64,000 nucleotides of DNA from positions 3,450,501 through 3,514,500 of the forward strand of contig NZ_CP109007.1 of NCBI RefSeq assembly GCF_036226665.1, in the 5' to 3' direction. The notes beneath the pieces were generated by a model that saw only the letters and a program-made list of their open reading frames with translations, had not been told where the DNA came from and did no database searches. Within the stretch, counting starts at the first letter, position 1. Each line of letters opens with the position of its first letter. The stretch comes from Streptomyces sp. NBC_00691 (GTDB taxonomy: Bacteria; Actinomycetota; Actinomycetes; Streptomycetales; Streptomycetaceae). Of this stretch, positions 16,422 through 24,261 are shown piece by piece. Both the position numbers and the translations under genes were made by a program.

Positions 16422-17825
16422 TCAGCCGAGGAGGACCACTTCCAGCTCGGCGCCCGGCTCCACGCTCTCCGTCTCCTCCGGCACCACGAGCAGGCAGTCC
16501 GCGTGCGCGAGGGCCGCGATCAGATGGGAGCCCGCACCGCCCACCGGAGTGACGGTCCCCGCCTCCGGGTCGTACGTCCCCCGGAGGAACTGCCTCCGCC
16601 CAGCCGGCGAGGACAGCGCCTTGTCGGCGGCAAGCTCTGCCCGCACCCGCGGCCGGTGCAGGTCCTCGACGCCCATCAGGGCCCGGATCGCGGGCCGGAC
16701 GAACAGCTCGAAGGAGACGTACGAGGAGACCGGATTGCCCGGCAGGGCGAGCAGCGGGATCTGCTCGGCGCCGATCGCGCCGAAGCCCTGGGGCTTGCCC
16801 GGCTGCATGGCCAGCTTGCGGAAGTCGACCTGCCCGTCGGCGGTCAGCGCCTCCTTGACCACGTCGTACGCGCCGACGCTCACCCCGCCGGTGGTCACGA
16901 TCAGATCGGCCCGGATGAGCTGGTCCTCGATGGTCGCGCGCAGCGACTCCGCGTCGTCGGCGACGGCCCCGACCCGGTACGCGAGCGCGCCCGCGTCCCG
17001 CGCGGCCGCGGCGAGCGCGAAGCTGTTGGAGTCGTGGATCTGGCCCTCGCCCAGCGGCTCGCCGGGCTGGACCAGCTCGCTGCCGGTGGACATGACGACC
17101 ACCCGGGGGCGGGGCCGCACCCGGACGGTGCCGCGGCCGATCGCGGCGAGCAGCCCGATCTGCGGCGGTCCGAGCACCGTTCCGGCCGACAGGGCCCGCT
17201 CCCCGGCCCGTACGTCGCTCCCCCGCTCGCGGACATGGGCTCCGGCCTCGGCGGCCCGGTGCACCCGGACCTCGCCGGACGCGCCCTCGGGGGCGGTGCT
17301 CGCGGCGGTCATGCCGGTGGCCGCGCCCCCGCCCGTACCGCCGTCGGTCCACTCGACGGGGACGACGGCCTCGGCCCCGGGCGGCAGCGGGGCTCCGGTC
17401 ATGATCCGGGCGGCCTGGCCGGGGCCGACCTCGGGCAGGCCCCCGGCGCCCGCCGCGACGTCGCCGACGACGGTCAGGACGGCGGGGAACTCCTCGGTGG
17501 CACCGGCGACATCGGCGACCCGGACCGCGTACCCGTCCATGGAGCTGTTGTCGAACGGCGGCAGCGCGACCGGCACCGTCACGTCCTCGACGAGGACGCA
17601 GCCCTGCGCGTCGAGGAGTTGCAGCTCGATGGGTTCGAGCGGGCCGACCGTCGCGAGGATGTCGGCCAGGTGCTCGTCCACCGACCACAGCCCGCGCGCG
17701 GGCCCCGCGCAGGGGTCGGCCGACTTCTCCTCGCCGCCGGGGCCGTGGCCGTGGCCGTGGTCGCCGTGGCCGTGGCCGCCCTCGTGGTCGTCGGGGGACG
17801 GCGACGGTGTCGCGCTGCTGCTCAA
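16422..17825 (-). CDS. glp: Gephyrin-like Glp / MoeA molybdotransferase
   Basis: A 467-residue MoeA-fold protein. After a His/Gly-rich N-terminal tract (HGHGDHGHGHG near residue 30) come the MoeA domains: NSSMDGYAVRVADV, TGAPLPPGAEAVVPVEW, the molybdopterin-binding TTGGVSVGAYDVVKEAL and LALPGNPVSSYVSFELF. MoeA inserts molybdate; the actinobacterial paralogue Glp instead works with GlpR at the divisome. Presence of sepX/glpR nearby favours Glp, though a dual role is possible. TTG 17825 is chosen as start: GAGGAG inside the end of galU lies 10 nt upstream, and the galU stop is only 4 bp away. Confidence 0.88.
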   Translation of the reverse strand: MSSSATPSPSPDDHEGGHGHGDHGHGHGPGGEEKSADPCAGPARGLWSVDEHLADILATVGPLEPIELQLLDAQGCVLVEDVTVPVALPPFDNSSMDGYAVRVADVAGATEEFPAVLTVVGDVAAGAGGLPEVGPGQAARIMTGAPLPPGAEAVVPVEWTDGGTGGGAATGMTAASTAPEGASGEVRVHRAAEAGAHVRERGSDVRAGERALSAGTVLGPPQIGLLAAIGRGTVRVRPRPRVVVMSTGSELVQPGEPLGEGQIHDSNSFALAAAARDAGALAYRVGAVADDAESLRATIEDQLIRADLIVTTGGVSVGAYDVVKEALTADGQVDFRKLAMQPGKPQGFGAIGAEQIPLLALPGNPVSSYVSFELFVRPAIRALMGVEDLHRPRVRAELAADKALSSPAGRRQFLRGTYDPEAGTVTPVGGAGSHLIAALAHADCLLVVPEETESVEPGAELEVVLLG

Positions 17826-17829
17826 GGTG

Positions 17830-18741
17830 CTACATCTCCTCGCTGACGTATCTCCGGAGCCAGGCCCGGAAGTCCGGTCCCAGATCTTCACGTTCGCACG
17901 CGAGTCTGACAATGGCACGCAGATAGTCACCGCGGTCACCGGTGTCATAACGGCGGCCCTTGAAGACGACGCCGTGCACCGGGCCGCCGATCTTCTCGTC
18001 CGACGCGAGTTTCTGCAGGGCGTCCGTCAGCTGGATCTCGCCTCCGCGGCCCGGCTCGGTCTCCCGCAGCATCCCGAAGACGGCAGGATCCAGCACATAG
18101 CGGCCGATGATCGCGTAGTTGCTGGGCGCCTCGTCCGCGTCCGGCTTCTCGACCAGGTCCGTCACCTTCACGACGTCCCCGTCGACGGTCGCCTCGACCG
18201 CCGCGCAGCCGTACAGATGGATCTGCGAGGGCTCGACCTCCATGAGGGCGATCACGCTGCCGCCCTCGCGCTCCTGGACCTCCACCATCCGCGCGAGCAG
18301 CGGGTCGCGCGGATCGATCAGGTCGTCGCCGAGGAGCACCGCGAAGGGCTGGTCGCCGACGTGCGGGGCGGCGCAGAGCACGGCGTGGCCGAGGCCGCGC
18401 GGGGCACCCTGGCGCACGTAGTGCATGGTGGCGAGGTCACTGGACTCCTGGACCTTGGAGAGGCGTTCGGCGTCGCCCTTCCGCGCCAGGGCCTCCTCCA
18501 GCTCGTAGTTCCGGTCGAAGTGGTCCTCCAGAGGACGCTTGTTCCGGCCGGTGATCATCAGGACGTCGGAGAGACCGGCCGCGACCGCCTCCTCGACGAC
18601 GTACTGGATGGCCGGCTTGTCGACGACCGGCAGCATCTCCTTCGGCGTCGCCTTGGTCGCCGGCAGGAAGCGGGTACCGAGGCCGGCGGCGGGGATGACA
18701 GCCTTGCTGATCCGGCCGAGCCTGGGGAGCAAGTGATTCAT
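17830..18741 (-). CDS. galU: UTP-glucose-1-phosphate uridylyltransferase
   Basis: A 303-residue GalU that makes UDP-glucose for glycans and trehalose. The nucleotidyltransferase signature is KAVIPAAGLGTRFLPATKAT near residues 12-31; KEMLPVVDKPAIQYVVEEA, the metal-binding VLLGDDLID and the DLVEKPD segment follow. ATG 18741 is preferred to a GTG three codons upstream because AAGG then lies 9 nt away. It heads the glp-moaC-mog-GNAT operon and is divergent from the 5-FTHF cyclo-ligase. Confidence 0.95.
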   Translation of the reverse strand: MNHLLPRLGRISKAVIPAAGLGTRFLPATKATPKEMLPVVDKPAIQYVVEEAVAAGLSDVLMITGRNKRPLEDHFDRNYELEEALARKGDAERLSKVQESSDLATMHYVRQGAPRGLGHAVLCAAPHVGDQPFAVLLGDDLIDPRDPLLARMVEVQEREGGSVIALMEVEPSQIHLYGCAAVEATVDGDVVKVTDLVEKPDADEAPSNYAIIGRYVLDPAVFGMLRETEPGRGGEIQLTDALQKLASDEKIGGPVHGVVFKGRRYDTGDRGDYLRAIVRLACEREDLGPDFRAWLRRYVSEEM

Positions 18742-18845
18742 GCGGTGCACCTTAGCCCTTCGGAATGAGAGGAAGATGTGGCTTCGGTTAACTTCCTTCG
18801 CATAAAGACAGTTTCAAGAGTTTAGTGAATTCGCATGGGGCGGAA

Positions 18846-19439
18846 ATGACAGCTGAGATGTCCGAAAAGACCGTGCTGCGCGGCCGACTTCTGGCCGCCC
18901 GCGCCGGGCTGAGCACCGATTCCCTGGCCCGCACGGCCGAATCCCTCGCCCGCCGGGGACTGGAACTCGCCGAACTCGCGGACGCGTCCACGGTCGCCGC
19001 CTATGTGTCCGTGGGCCGCGAGCCGGGCACGCGCGCGTTGCTCGACGCGCTGCACGCGCGCGGGGTCCGGGTCCTGCTCCCCGTCCTGCTTCCCGACAAC
19101 GACCTGGACTGGGCGGCGTACGAGGGTCCCGAGGCGCTCGCGAAGGCCGGCCGGGGCCTGCTCGAACCGGTCGGGCCCCGGCTCGGCCCCGAGGCCGTCT
19201 GCGCCGCCGACGCCGTCCTGCTGCCGGGCCTCGCGGTCGACGGGCGGGGGATGCGGCTCGGCCGGGGCGGCGGCTCGTACGACCGGGTGCTCGCCCGGCT
19301 CACGTGCGCGGGTGCCGACCCCGCGCTCGTGGTGCTCCTCTACGCGGACGAGGTGGTCGCGCGGGTCCCGGAGGAACCGCACGACCACCCCGTGCACGCG
19401 GTGGTGACCCCGGAGGGGGTCACCCGCTTCCGGCCCTGA
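18846..19439 (+). CDS. 5-formyltetrahydrofolate cyclo-ligase
   Basis: A 197-residue ATP-dependent enzyme converting 5-formyl-THF to 5,10-methenyl-THF. It has KTVLRGRLLAAR at the N-terminus, AAYVSVGREPGT, LLPVLLPDNDLDW, and the signature LPGLAVDGRGMRLGRGGGSY DR near residues 130-150. ATG 18846 follows a GGGG-rich ribosome site. It is divergent from galU. Its TGA abuts the TGA of the opposite-strand penicillin acylase with no base between. Confidence 0.93.
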   Translation: MTAEMSEKTVLRGRLLAARAGLSTDSLARTAESLARRGLELAELADASTVAAYVSVGREPGTRALLDALHARGVRVLLPVLLPDNDLDWAAYEGPEALAKAGRGLLEPVGPRLGPEAVCAADAVLLPGLAVDGRGMRLGRGGGSYDRVLARLTCAGADPALVVLLYADEVVARVPEEPHDHPVHAVVTPEGVTRFRP

Positions 19440-19446
19440 TCAGGGC
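19433..19446. terminator. Palindrome GCCCTGATCAGGGC spanning two abutting stop codons
   Basis: A perfect 14-bp palindrome centred between the TGA of the cyclo-ligase (19437-19439) and the TGA of the penicillin acylase (19442-19440). As RNA it gives only a 4-bp stem with a 6-nt loop, so it is weak as a terminator. It does show how tightly the two genes converge. Confidence 0.5.
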
Positions 19447-22199
19447 TTCAGCGTGAGCGTGTCCTTCGTCGACGCGTCGACGGCCGCCTTGCCGTAGGCC
19501 CAGTCGTACAGGTCGCCCTTCGCCCACGCGTCCGTCTGGTCGGTGTAGTGGGAGTTGAAGGCGTGGCCCGAGGCGCCGGTGAGGTTGATCCACCGGGACT
19601 TGTCCCAATCGCCGACGTTGACGACCATGCGCATCGACGGCACCCAGATGACCTCGTAGCCGCCGGCCGCGTTCCAGCCGGTGGCGTCGACGGCCGCCTC
19701 GCCGCCGCCCAGGTTCCAGGGGCCGCGGTTGAGGAGCTGCTGGACGACGCCGGGGCCTGCGGTGCCGAGGGTCTGGTTCTTGAGAGTCAGCTGGTGCAGC
19801 CGGCCCCAGCTCCAGGTGGAGACGTCCTTGCCGAGCTTGGCGGTCAGCTCCCAGCGCGCGTCCTTCATGGCGCGGGCGAGCAGCTGGTCACGGGTCTCGG
19901 TGGCCTGGTCGGTGCGGTTGCCCGGGGTGACCCACCACTCGTTCTTCTCCTGCTTGAGGAGCGGGCGGACCACCTCGTACCAGCGGTCGCCGCCGTCCGG
20001 CTGCGCGGAGTCGGGGTCGCGCTGGCCGCATTCGCGGACGAGCTTGTTCTGCTCGTCCACCGGGCCGGTGGCGTCGGCCGGACGGACGTTGATGCAGTCG
20101 CCCTCGGCACGCAGTTCCTTGGGCAGCTTGTTGCCGAAGGAGAGCTTGAGGACGTTGCGCCAGACCGCGTTGAAGTAGGCGGCGGCGGCCGAGTCGGGCT
20201 CCTGTGTGTAGTCCCAGCCCTCCAGCAGCTTCTGCGCCTCGCGGACGTACGGGTCCGAGATGTCGATCTTCAACAGCAGCGGGTTCAGCAGGGTCGCGAT
20301 CTCGCTGCGGTTGTCCGTCTGCATGGTCCGCATGTCGTCTGGCGAGATCTTTCCGCCGTCCTTGATCTTCGACTCGATGAGGTCGTTGATCCGCTGGCTG
20401 CGCGAGCCGTAGCCCCAGTCCTTGGTGAGCAGGTCGGGGTAGCTCTTGGCGTCGATCACGGCCTGGTTGGCGGTGACGATGTAGCCGCGTTTCGGGTTGT
20501 ACTCGTACGGCAGCTGCTCGAAGGGGATGTACCCCTTCCACGCGTACGAGGAGTCCCAGCCCGGCGCCGGCATGGTGCCGTCGCCCTTGGCGCGCTGCGG
20601 GATCTTGCCCGGGGACTGGTAGCCGATGTTGCCCTGCGTGTCGGCGTAGATCAGGTTCTGGGACGGGACCTCGAAGTTCTTGGCCGCGGCCCGGAAGCTG
20701 GGGAAGTCCTTGGCGCGGTCGAGGGCGAAGATCGCGTCCATCGACCTGCCCGGCTGGAGCGCGGTCCACTGGAGGGAGACGCCGTAGCCGGTGCCGCGGT
20801 CGGGGGCGGCGTTGCCGACGGGGGCCTTCTGGCCGACCTTCTCCAGGTCGGAGGAGCGGTCGGAGACGAGCGGGCCGTGGTCGGTCGAGCGGACGGTGAT
20901 CGTCCGGTCGCCGCCGCCGGCGACCTTGATGGTCTCCTCGCGGACCGTGAAGGGCTTGACCTTGCCGTCGACGAGGTAGCCGTCGGGGCCGATCTTCTCC
21001 AGGTAGAGGTCGGTGACGTCGGCGCCCAGGTTGGTGAGACCCCAGGCGATCTTGTCATTGTGTCCGATGATCACACCGGGCATGCCGGAGAAGGTGTAGC
21101 CGGAGACGTCGTAGCGGCAGGTCGCCGAGACCGAACGGCAGTGCAGACCCATCTGGTACCAGAGGGAAGGCAACTGCGGCGCGAGGTGCGGGTCGTTGGC
21201 GAGCAGCGGCTTGCCGGAGGTCGTGTACGTCCCGGAGACGACCCAGGAGTTCGAGCCGATGCCGTTGCCGTTGGGGCCGAGCAGGGCGGGGACGCCGTCC
21301 AGGACCTCGGAGAGCGCGCCGAGCTGGGACTGCGCGCCGGAGCCGTCGGAGGAACCGGCGGAGTCGGCACCGCTGCCGGGGACACCGCCCGGGGTCTCGC
21401 CGGTGGTCAGGTCGTCGTCGCCCGCCTTGCCCTTCGGGTCGAACTTCCCGGTGGACTCGTCCACCGCGCCCCGGTCGACGATCGGCTGGTGCAGCGCGTA
21501 CGGGTAGTCCGGGTACAGCTGCTTGATCTGGCTCGCGCTCATCCGGCTCGTCATCAGCGAGCGGTCGATCTCGTCCTGCATGTTGCCGCGCAGGTCCCAG
21601 GCCATCGCCTTGAGCCAGGCCACCGAGTCGACCGGCGTCCACGGCTCGATCGCGTAGTCGTTGGTGAGGGCCAGGGCCGCGTACTCGACGGAGATGTCGG
21701 CGGGGTCCCGGTCCTTCAGATAGGCGTTGACGCCCGCCGCGTACGCCTGGAGGTACTTCTTCGTCTCCGGCGACAGGACCTTGTCGTACTCCTGCTGCGC
21801 GACCCGGCGCCAGCCGAGCGTGCGCAGGAAGGAGTCCGTCTCGACCTGGCCGTCGCCGAACATCTCGGAGAGCCGGCCCGCGGTCACGTGCCGCCGGACG
21901 TCCATCTCGTAGAAGCGGTCCTGCGCCTGGACGTAGCCCTGGGCGCGGAAGAGGTCCGTCTCGTTGTCGGCGTAGATCTGCGGAACGCCGTTCGCGTCGC
22001 GCTTCACCTCGACCTCGCCGGACAGGCTGTCGAGCCGGATCTCGCCCGTGGTCTGCGGGAACGAGGCCCGGACGGTGCTCACACCCCAGAACCCGCCGTA
22101 TCCGACGCCCGCGACCAGGGCGAGGACCAGGACGAGGAGGATCAGGCGGGCGCGCCGCCCTTTCTTCTTGGCGGGAGGCGCGGTCGTGTTGGAGGGCAT
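19440..22199 (-). CDS. Penicillin acylase (Ntn-hydrolase) family protein, membrane-anchored
   Basis: A 919-residue precursor. An N-terminal anchor (LILLVLVLALVAGVGYGG, residues 19-36) exports it and may tether it to the membrane. The alpha-chain region is followed by a Gly/Ser/Asp-rich linker (about 255-292) and the autocleavage site GIG|SNSWVVSG, making Ser316 the new N-terminal nucleophile; the beta chain runs to the C-terminus. The family includes penicillin G acylases and acyl-homoserine-lactone acylases. The natural substrate here is unknown, and quorum quenching is only one possibility. The start at 22199 follows a promoter region shared with the antiporter. Confidence 0.92.
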   Translation of the reverse strand: MPSNTTAPPAKKKGRRARLILLVLVLALVAGVGYGGFWGVSTVRASFPQTTGEIRLDSLSGEVEVKRDANGVPQIYADNETDLFRAQGYVQAQDRFYEMDVRRHVTAGRLSEMFGDGQVETDSFLRTLGWRRVAQQEYDKVLSPETKKYLQAYAAGVNAYLKDRDPADISVEYAALALTNDYAIEPWTPVDSVAWLKAMAWDLRGNMQDEIDRSLMTSRMSASQIKQLYPDYPYALHQPIVDRGAVDESTGKFDPKGKAGDDDLTTGETPGGVPGSGADSAGSSDGSGAQSQLGALSEVLDGVPALLGPNGNGIGSNSWVVSGTYTTSGKPLLANDPHLAPQLPSLWYQMGLHCRSVSATCRYDVSGYTFSGMPGVIIGHNDKIAWGLTNLGADVTDLYLEKIGPDGYLVDGKVKPFTVREETIKVAGGGDRTITVRSTDHGPLVSDRSSDLEKVGQKAPVGNAAPDRGTGYGVSLQWTALQPGRSMDAIFALDRAKDFPSFRAAAKNFEVPSQNLIYADTQGNIGYQSPGKIPQRAKGDGTMPAPGWDSSYAWKGYIPFEQLPYEYNPKRGYIVTANQAVIDAKSYPDLLTKDWGYGSRSQRINDLIESKIKDGGKISPDDMRTMQTDNRSEIATLLNPLLLKIDISDPYVREAQKLLEGWDYTQEPDSAAAAYFNAVWRNVLKLSFGNKLPKELRAEGDCINVRPADATGPVDEQNKLVRECGQRDPDSAQPDGGDRWYEVVRPLLKQEKNEWWVTPGNRTDQATETRDQLLARAMKDARWELTAKLGKDVSTWSWGRLHQLTLKNQTLGTAGPGVVQQLLNRGPWNLGGGEAAVDATGWNAAGGYEVIWVPSMRMVVNVGDWDKSRWINLTGASGHAFNSHYTDQTDAWAKGDLYDWAYGKAAVDASTKDTLTLKP

Positions 22200-22367
22200 C
22201 GCTGTCCTTCGAGGGGCAGGGTGGTCCTGGAGTACGGGAGCAACCTTAGGCGCAGCGCCTGGAGGGCCCGGACGCGGTGTCCGGAAGAGAACCGTACTGG
22301 CGAGCGAGGAGGTGCAAAGACGGCGTCAAGAAAACGTTAAAGATTAGGTAAGGTAACGAAGTGTCTG

Positions 22368-22427
22368 CCGCTGGAGGAACGATCCAGCCGCACGCGACGG
22401 CCGCTGGAAGAACGATCCAGCTGCATG
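22368..22427 (+). ncRNA. Tandem twin hairpins in the 5' leader of the K+/H+ antiporter gene
   Basis: Two 27-bp direct copies (22368-22394 and 22401-22427, period 33 bp) each fold as GCTGGA - 7-nt loop - TCCAGC. The loops are GGAACGA and AGAACGA. Differences between copies are confined to one loop base and flanking bases, so stems and the GAACGA core are preserved. They end 19 bp before the antiporter start. A protein- or ligand-sensing leader is inferred; no known riboswitch class fits by eye. Confidence 0.6.
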
Positions 22428-22446
22428 TGAGGGGAAGGAACGGCCA

Positions 22447-24009
22447 CTGACTGTCCACGAGCTCAACGAACTCCTGCTCATCAGCTCCCTCGTGCTGCTG
22501 ATCGCGGTCGCGGCCGTACGGATCTCGTCCCGGAGCGGGCTCCCCAGCCTGCTGCTCTACCTCGGCATCGGCATCGCCATCGGCCAGGACGGCATCGGCA
22601 ACGTCGCCTTCGACAACGCCGAACTGACACAGGTCATCGGCTACGCCGCCCTCGTCGTGATCCTCGCCGAGGGTGGTCTCGGCACGAAGTGGAAGGAGAT
22701 CAAGCCGGCGCTTCCCGCCGCGGTCGTCCTCTCCACCGTCGGCGTCGCGGTGAGCGTGGGCATCACGGCCGCCGCCGCCCACTACCTCGTGGGCCTCGAC
22801 TGGCGACAGGCCCTGATCATCGGCGCCGTCGTCTCCTCGACCGACGCCGCCGCGGTCTTCTCCGTGCTGCGCAAGGTCCCCCTGCCGTCACGGGTCACCG
22901 GTGTCCTGGAGGCCGAGTCCGGCTTCAACGACGCCCCCGTCGTCATCCTCGTCGTCGCCTTCTCCACGGCCGGACCGGTCGACCACTGGTACGTCCTCGT
23001 CGGCACGATCGCCCTCGAACTCGCCATCGGCGTCGCCGTGGGTCTCGCCGTCGGCTTCCTCGGCGCGTACGGGCTGCGGCACGTCGCCCTGCCCGCCTCC
23101 GGCCTCTACCCGATCGCCGTCATGGCCATCGCCGTCGTCGCGTACGCCGCCGGCGCCATGGCCCACGGCTCCGGCTTCCTCGCCGTCTACCTGGCCTCGA
23201 TGGTCCTCGGCAACGCCAAGCTGCCGCACGCGCCCGCGAACCGCGGCTTCGCCGAGGGACTCGGCTGGATCGCCCAGATCGGCATGTTCGTCCTGCTCGG
23301 CCTGCTCGTCACCCCGCACGAGCTCGTCCACGACTTCTGGCCCGCCGTCGTCATCGGCCTGGTCCTGACCGTGGTCGCCCGGCCCATGGAAGTCCTGGTC
23401 AGCCTGCTGCCCTTCCGCATCCCCTGGCAGGAACAGGCACTGATGTCCTGGGCCGGCCTCCGCGGAGCCGTCCCCATCATCCTGGCCACCATCCCGATGG
23501 TGTCCGACATCGAGGGCAGCGAGCGGATCTTCAACATCGTCTTCGTGCTCGTCGTCGTCTACACCCTCGTCCAGGGCCCGACGCTGCCCTGGCTGGCGAA
23601 GGCCCTCAAGCTCGGCGACTCCGGAGAGGCGGCCGACCTCGGCGTCGAGTCCGCGCCCCTGGAGCGGCTGCGCGGCCATCTGCTCTCCGTCGCCATCCCG
23701 GAGCACTCCCGGATGCACGGGGTCGAGGTCGCCGAGCTGCGACTGCCCGCCGGGGCGGCCGTCACCCTCGTCGTACGGGAGGAGACGAGCTTCGTCCCGG
23801 GGCCCGCGACCGTCCTGCGGCGCGGCGACGAACTCCTCGTCGTCGCGACCGACCCGGTACGGGACGCCACGGAACGGCGACTGCGCGCGGTCGGCCAGGG
23901 CGGCAAGCTGGCCGGCTGGCTGGGCACGGGCGGCGCCACCGCGGTCAGCGAGCCGCACACCACCGATCTCCGCTTCCACCGACCCGACCAGAAGCGAACA
24001 TCCGGTTAA
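22447..24009 (+). CDS. CPA1/NhaP2-type potassium/proton antiporter with RCK C-domain
   Basis: A 520-residue antiporter with about 12 membrane helices. Ion-path motifs include GLPSLLLYLGIGIAIGQDG, LAEGGLGTKWKEI, SSTDAAAVFSVLRK and ESGFNDAPVVI (the paired acidic site of CPA1 exchangers); LRGAVPI lies in a late helix. The C-terminal 90 residues (AELRLPAGAAVTLVVREE...RRGDELLVVATDP) form a TrkA-C/RCK-C ligand domain. No ATG/GTG lies in frame at the right place. CTG 22447 has AAGGA 7 nt upstream and restores a complete first helix beginning TVHELNELLL; the first GTG (22492) would cut into that helix. Twin hairpins precede it. Confidence 0.88.
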   Translation: MTVHELNELLLISSLVLLIAVAAVRISSRSGLPSLLLYLGIGIAIGQDGIGNVAFDNAELTQVIGYAALVVILAEGGLGTKWKEIKPALPAAVVLSTVGVAVSVGITAAAAHYLVGLDWRQALIIGAVVSSTDAAAVFSVLRKVPLPSRVTGVLEAESGFNDAPVVILVVAFSTAGPVDHWYVLVGTIALELAIGVAVGLAVGFLGAYGLRHVALPASGLYPIAVMAIAVVAYAAGAMAHGSGFLAVYLASMVLGNAKLPHAPANRGFAEGLGWIAQIGMFVLLGLLVTPHELVHDFWPAVVIGLVLTVVARPMEVLVSLLPFRIPWQEQALMSWAGLRGAVPIILATIPMVSDIEGSERIFNIVFVLVVVYTLVQGPTLPWLAKALKLGDSGEAADLGVESAPLERLRGHLLSVAIPEHSRMHGVEVAELRLPAGAAVTLVVREETSFVPGPATVLRRGDELLVVATDPVRDATERRLRAVGQGGKLAGWLGTGGATAVSEPHTTDLRFHRPDQKRTSG

Positions 24010-24027
24010 TCCGAGGCATTAATTCAA

Positions 24028-24066
24028 GGGCAGGAGCGTTTTCCCAGGCAGGAAGACGCTCCTCCC
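24028..24066 (+). terminator. Hairpin terminator after the antiporter gene
   Basis: A 13-bp stem (24032-24044 with 24051-24063, one G-U pair) around loop CAGGCA, extended by GGG/CCC across a one-base bulge. It sits just after the antiporter stop and is strong although it lacks a U-tract. Confidence 0.8.
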
Positions 24067-24261
24067 TGTAGCATGAAGGCACACCTGATCGAACCAACTC
24101 TGCCTGACGCAGAGCTGGCGCGACCGTATGGCGGCCGTGGCGCCCCTCCGCAGTGGGGCCGGCCCGGTATCTACCGCAGTGACGCGCATGAGGACAGCTC
24201 TCGGCGACACCCGCACCACCGTGCCGGGGGCGCGCTACCAGGCGGCAGAAAGGCCAGGACC

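Noticed and set aside
22346..22364. DmdR/IdeR iron box near TTAGGTAAGGTAACG upstream of the antiporter
   Set aside because: Only the left half fits the consensus; the inverted right half is missing, and no iron-related gene is adjacent.
22368..22427. Canonical ANTAR target (dual hexaloop) call for the twin hairpins
   Set aside because: Loops are 7 nt and lack the A1/G4 arrangement of the ANTAR hexaloop, so only a loose resemblance is claimed.
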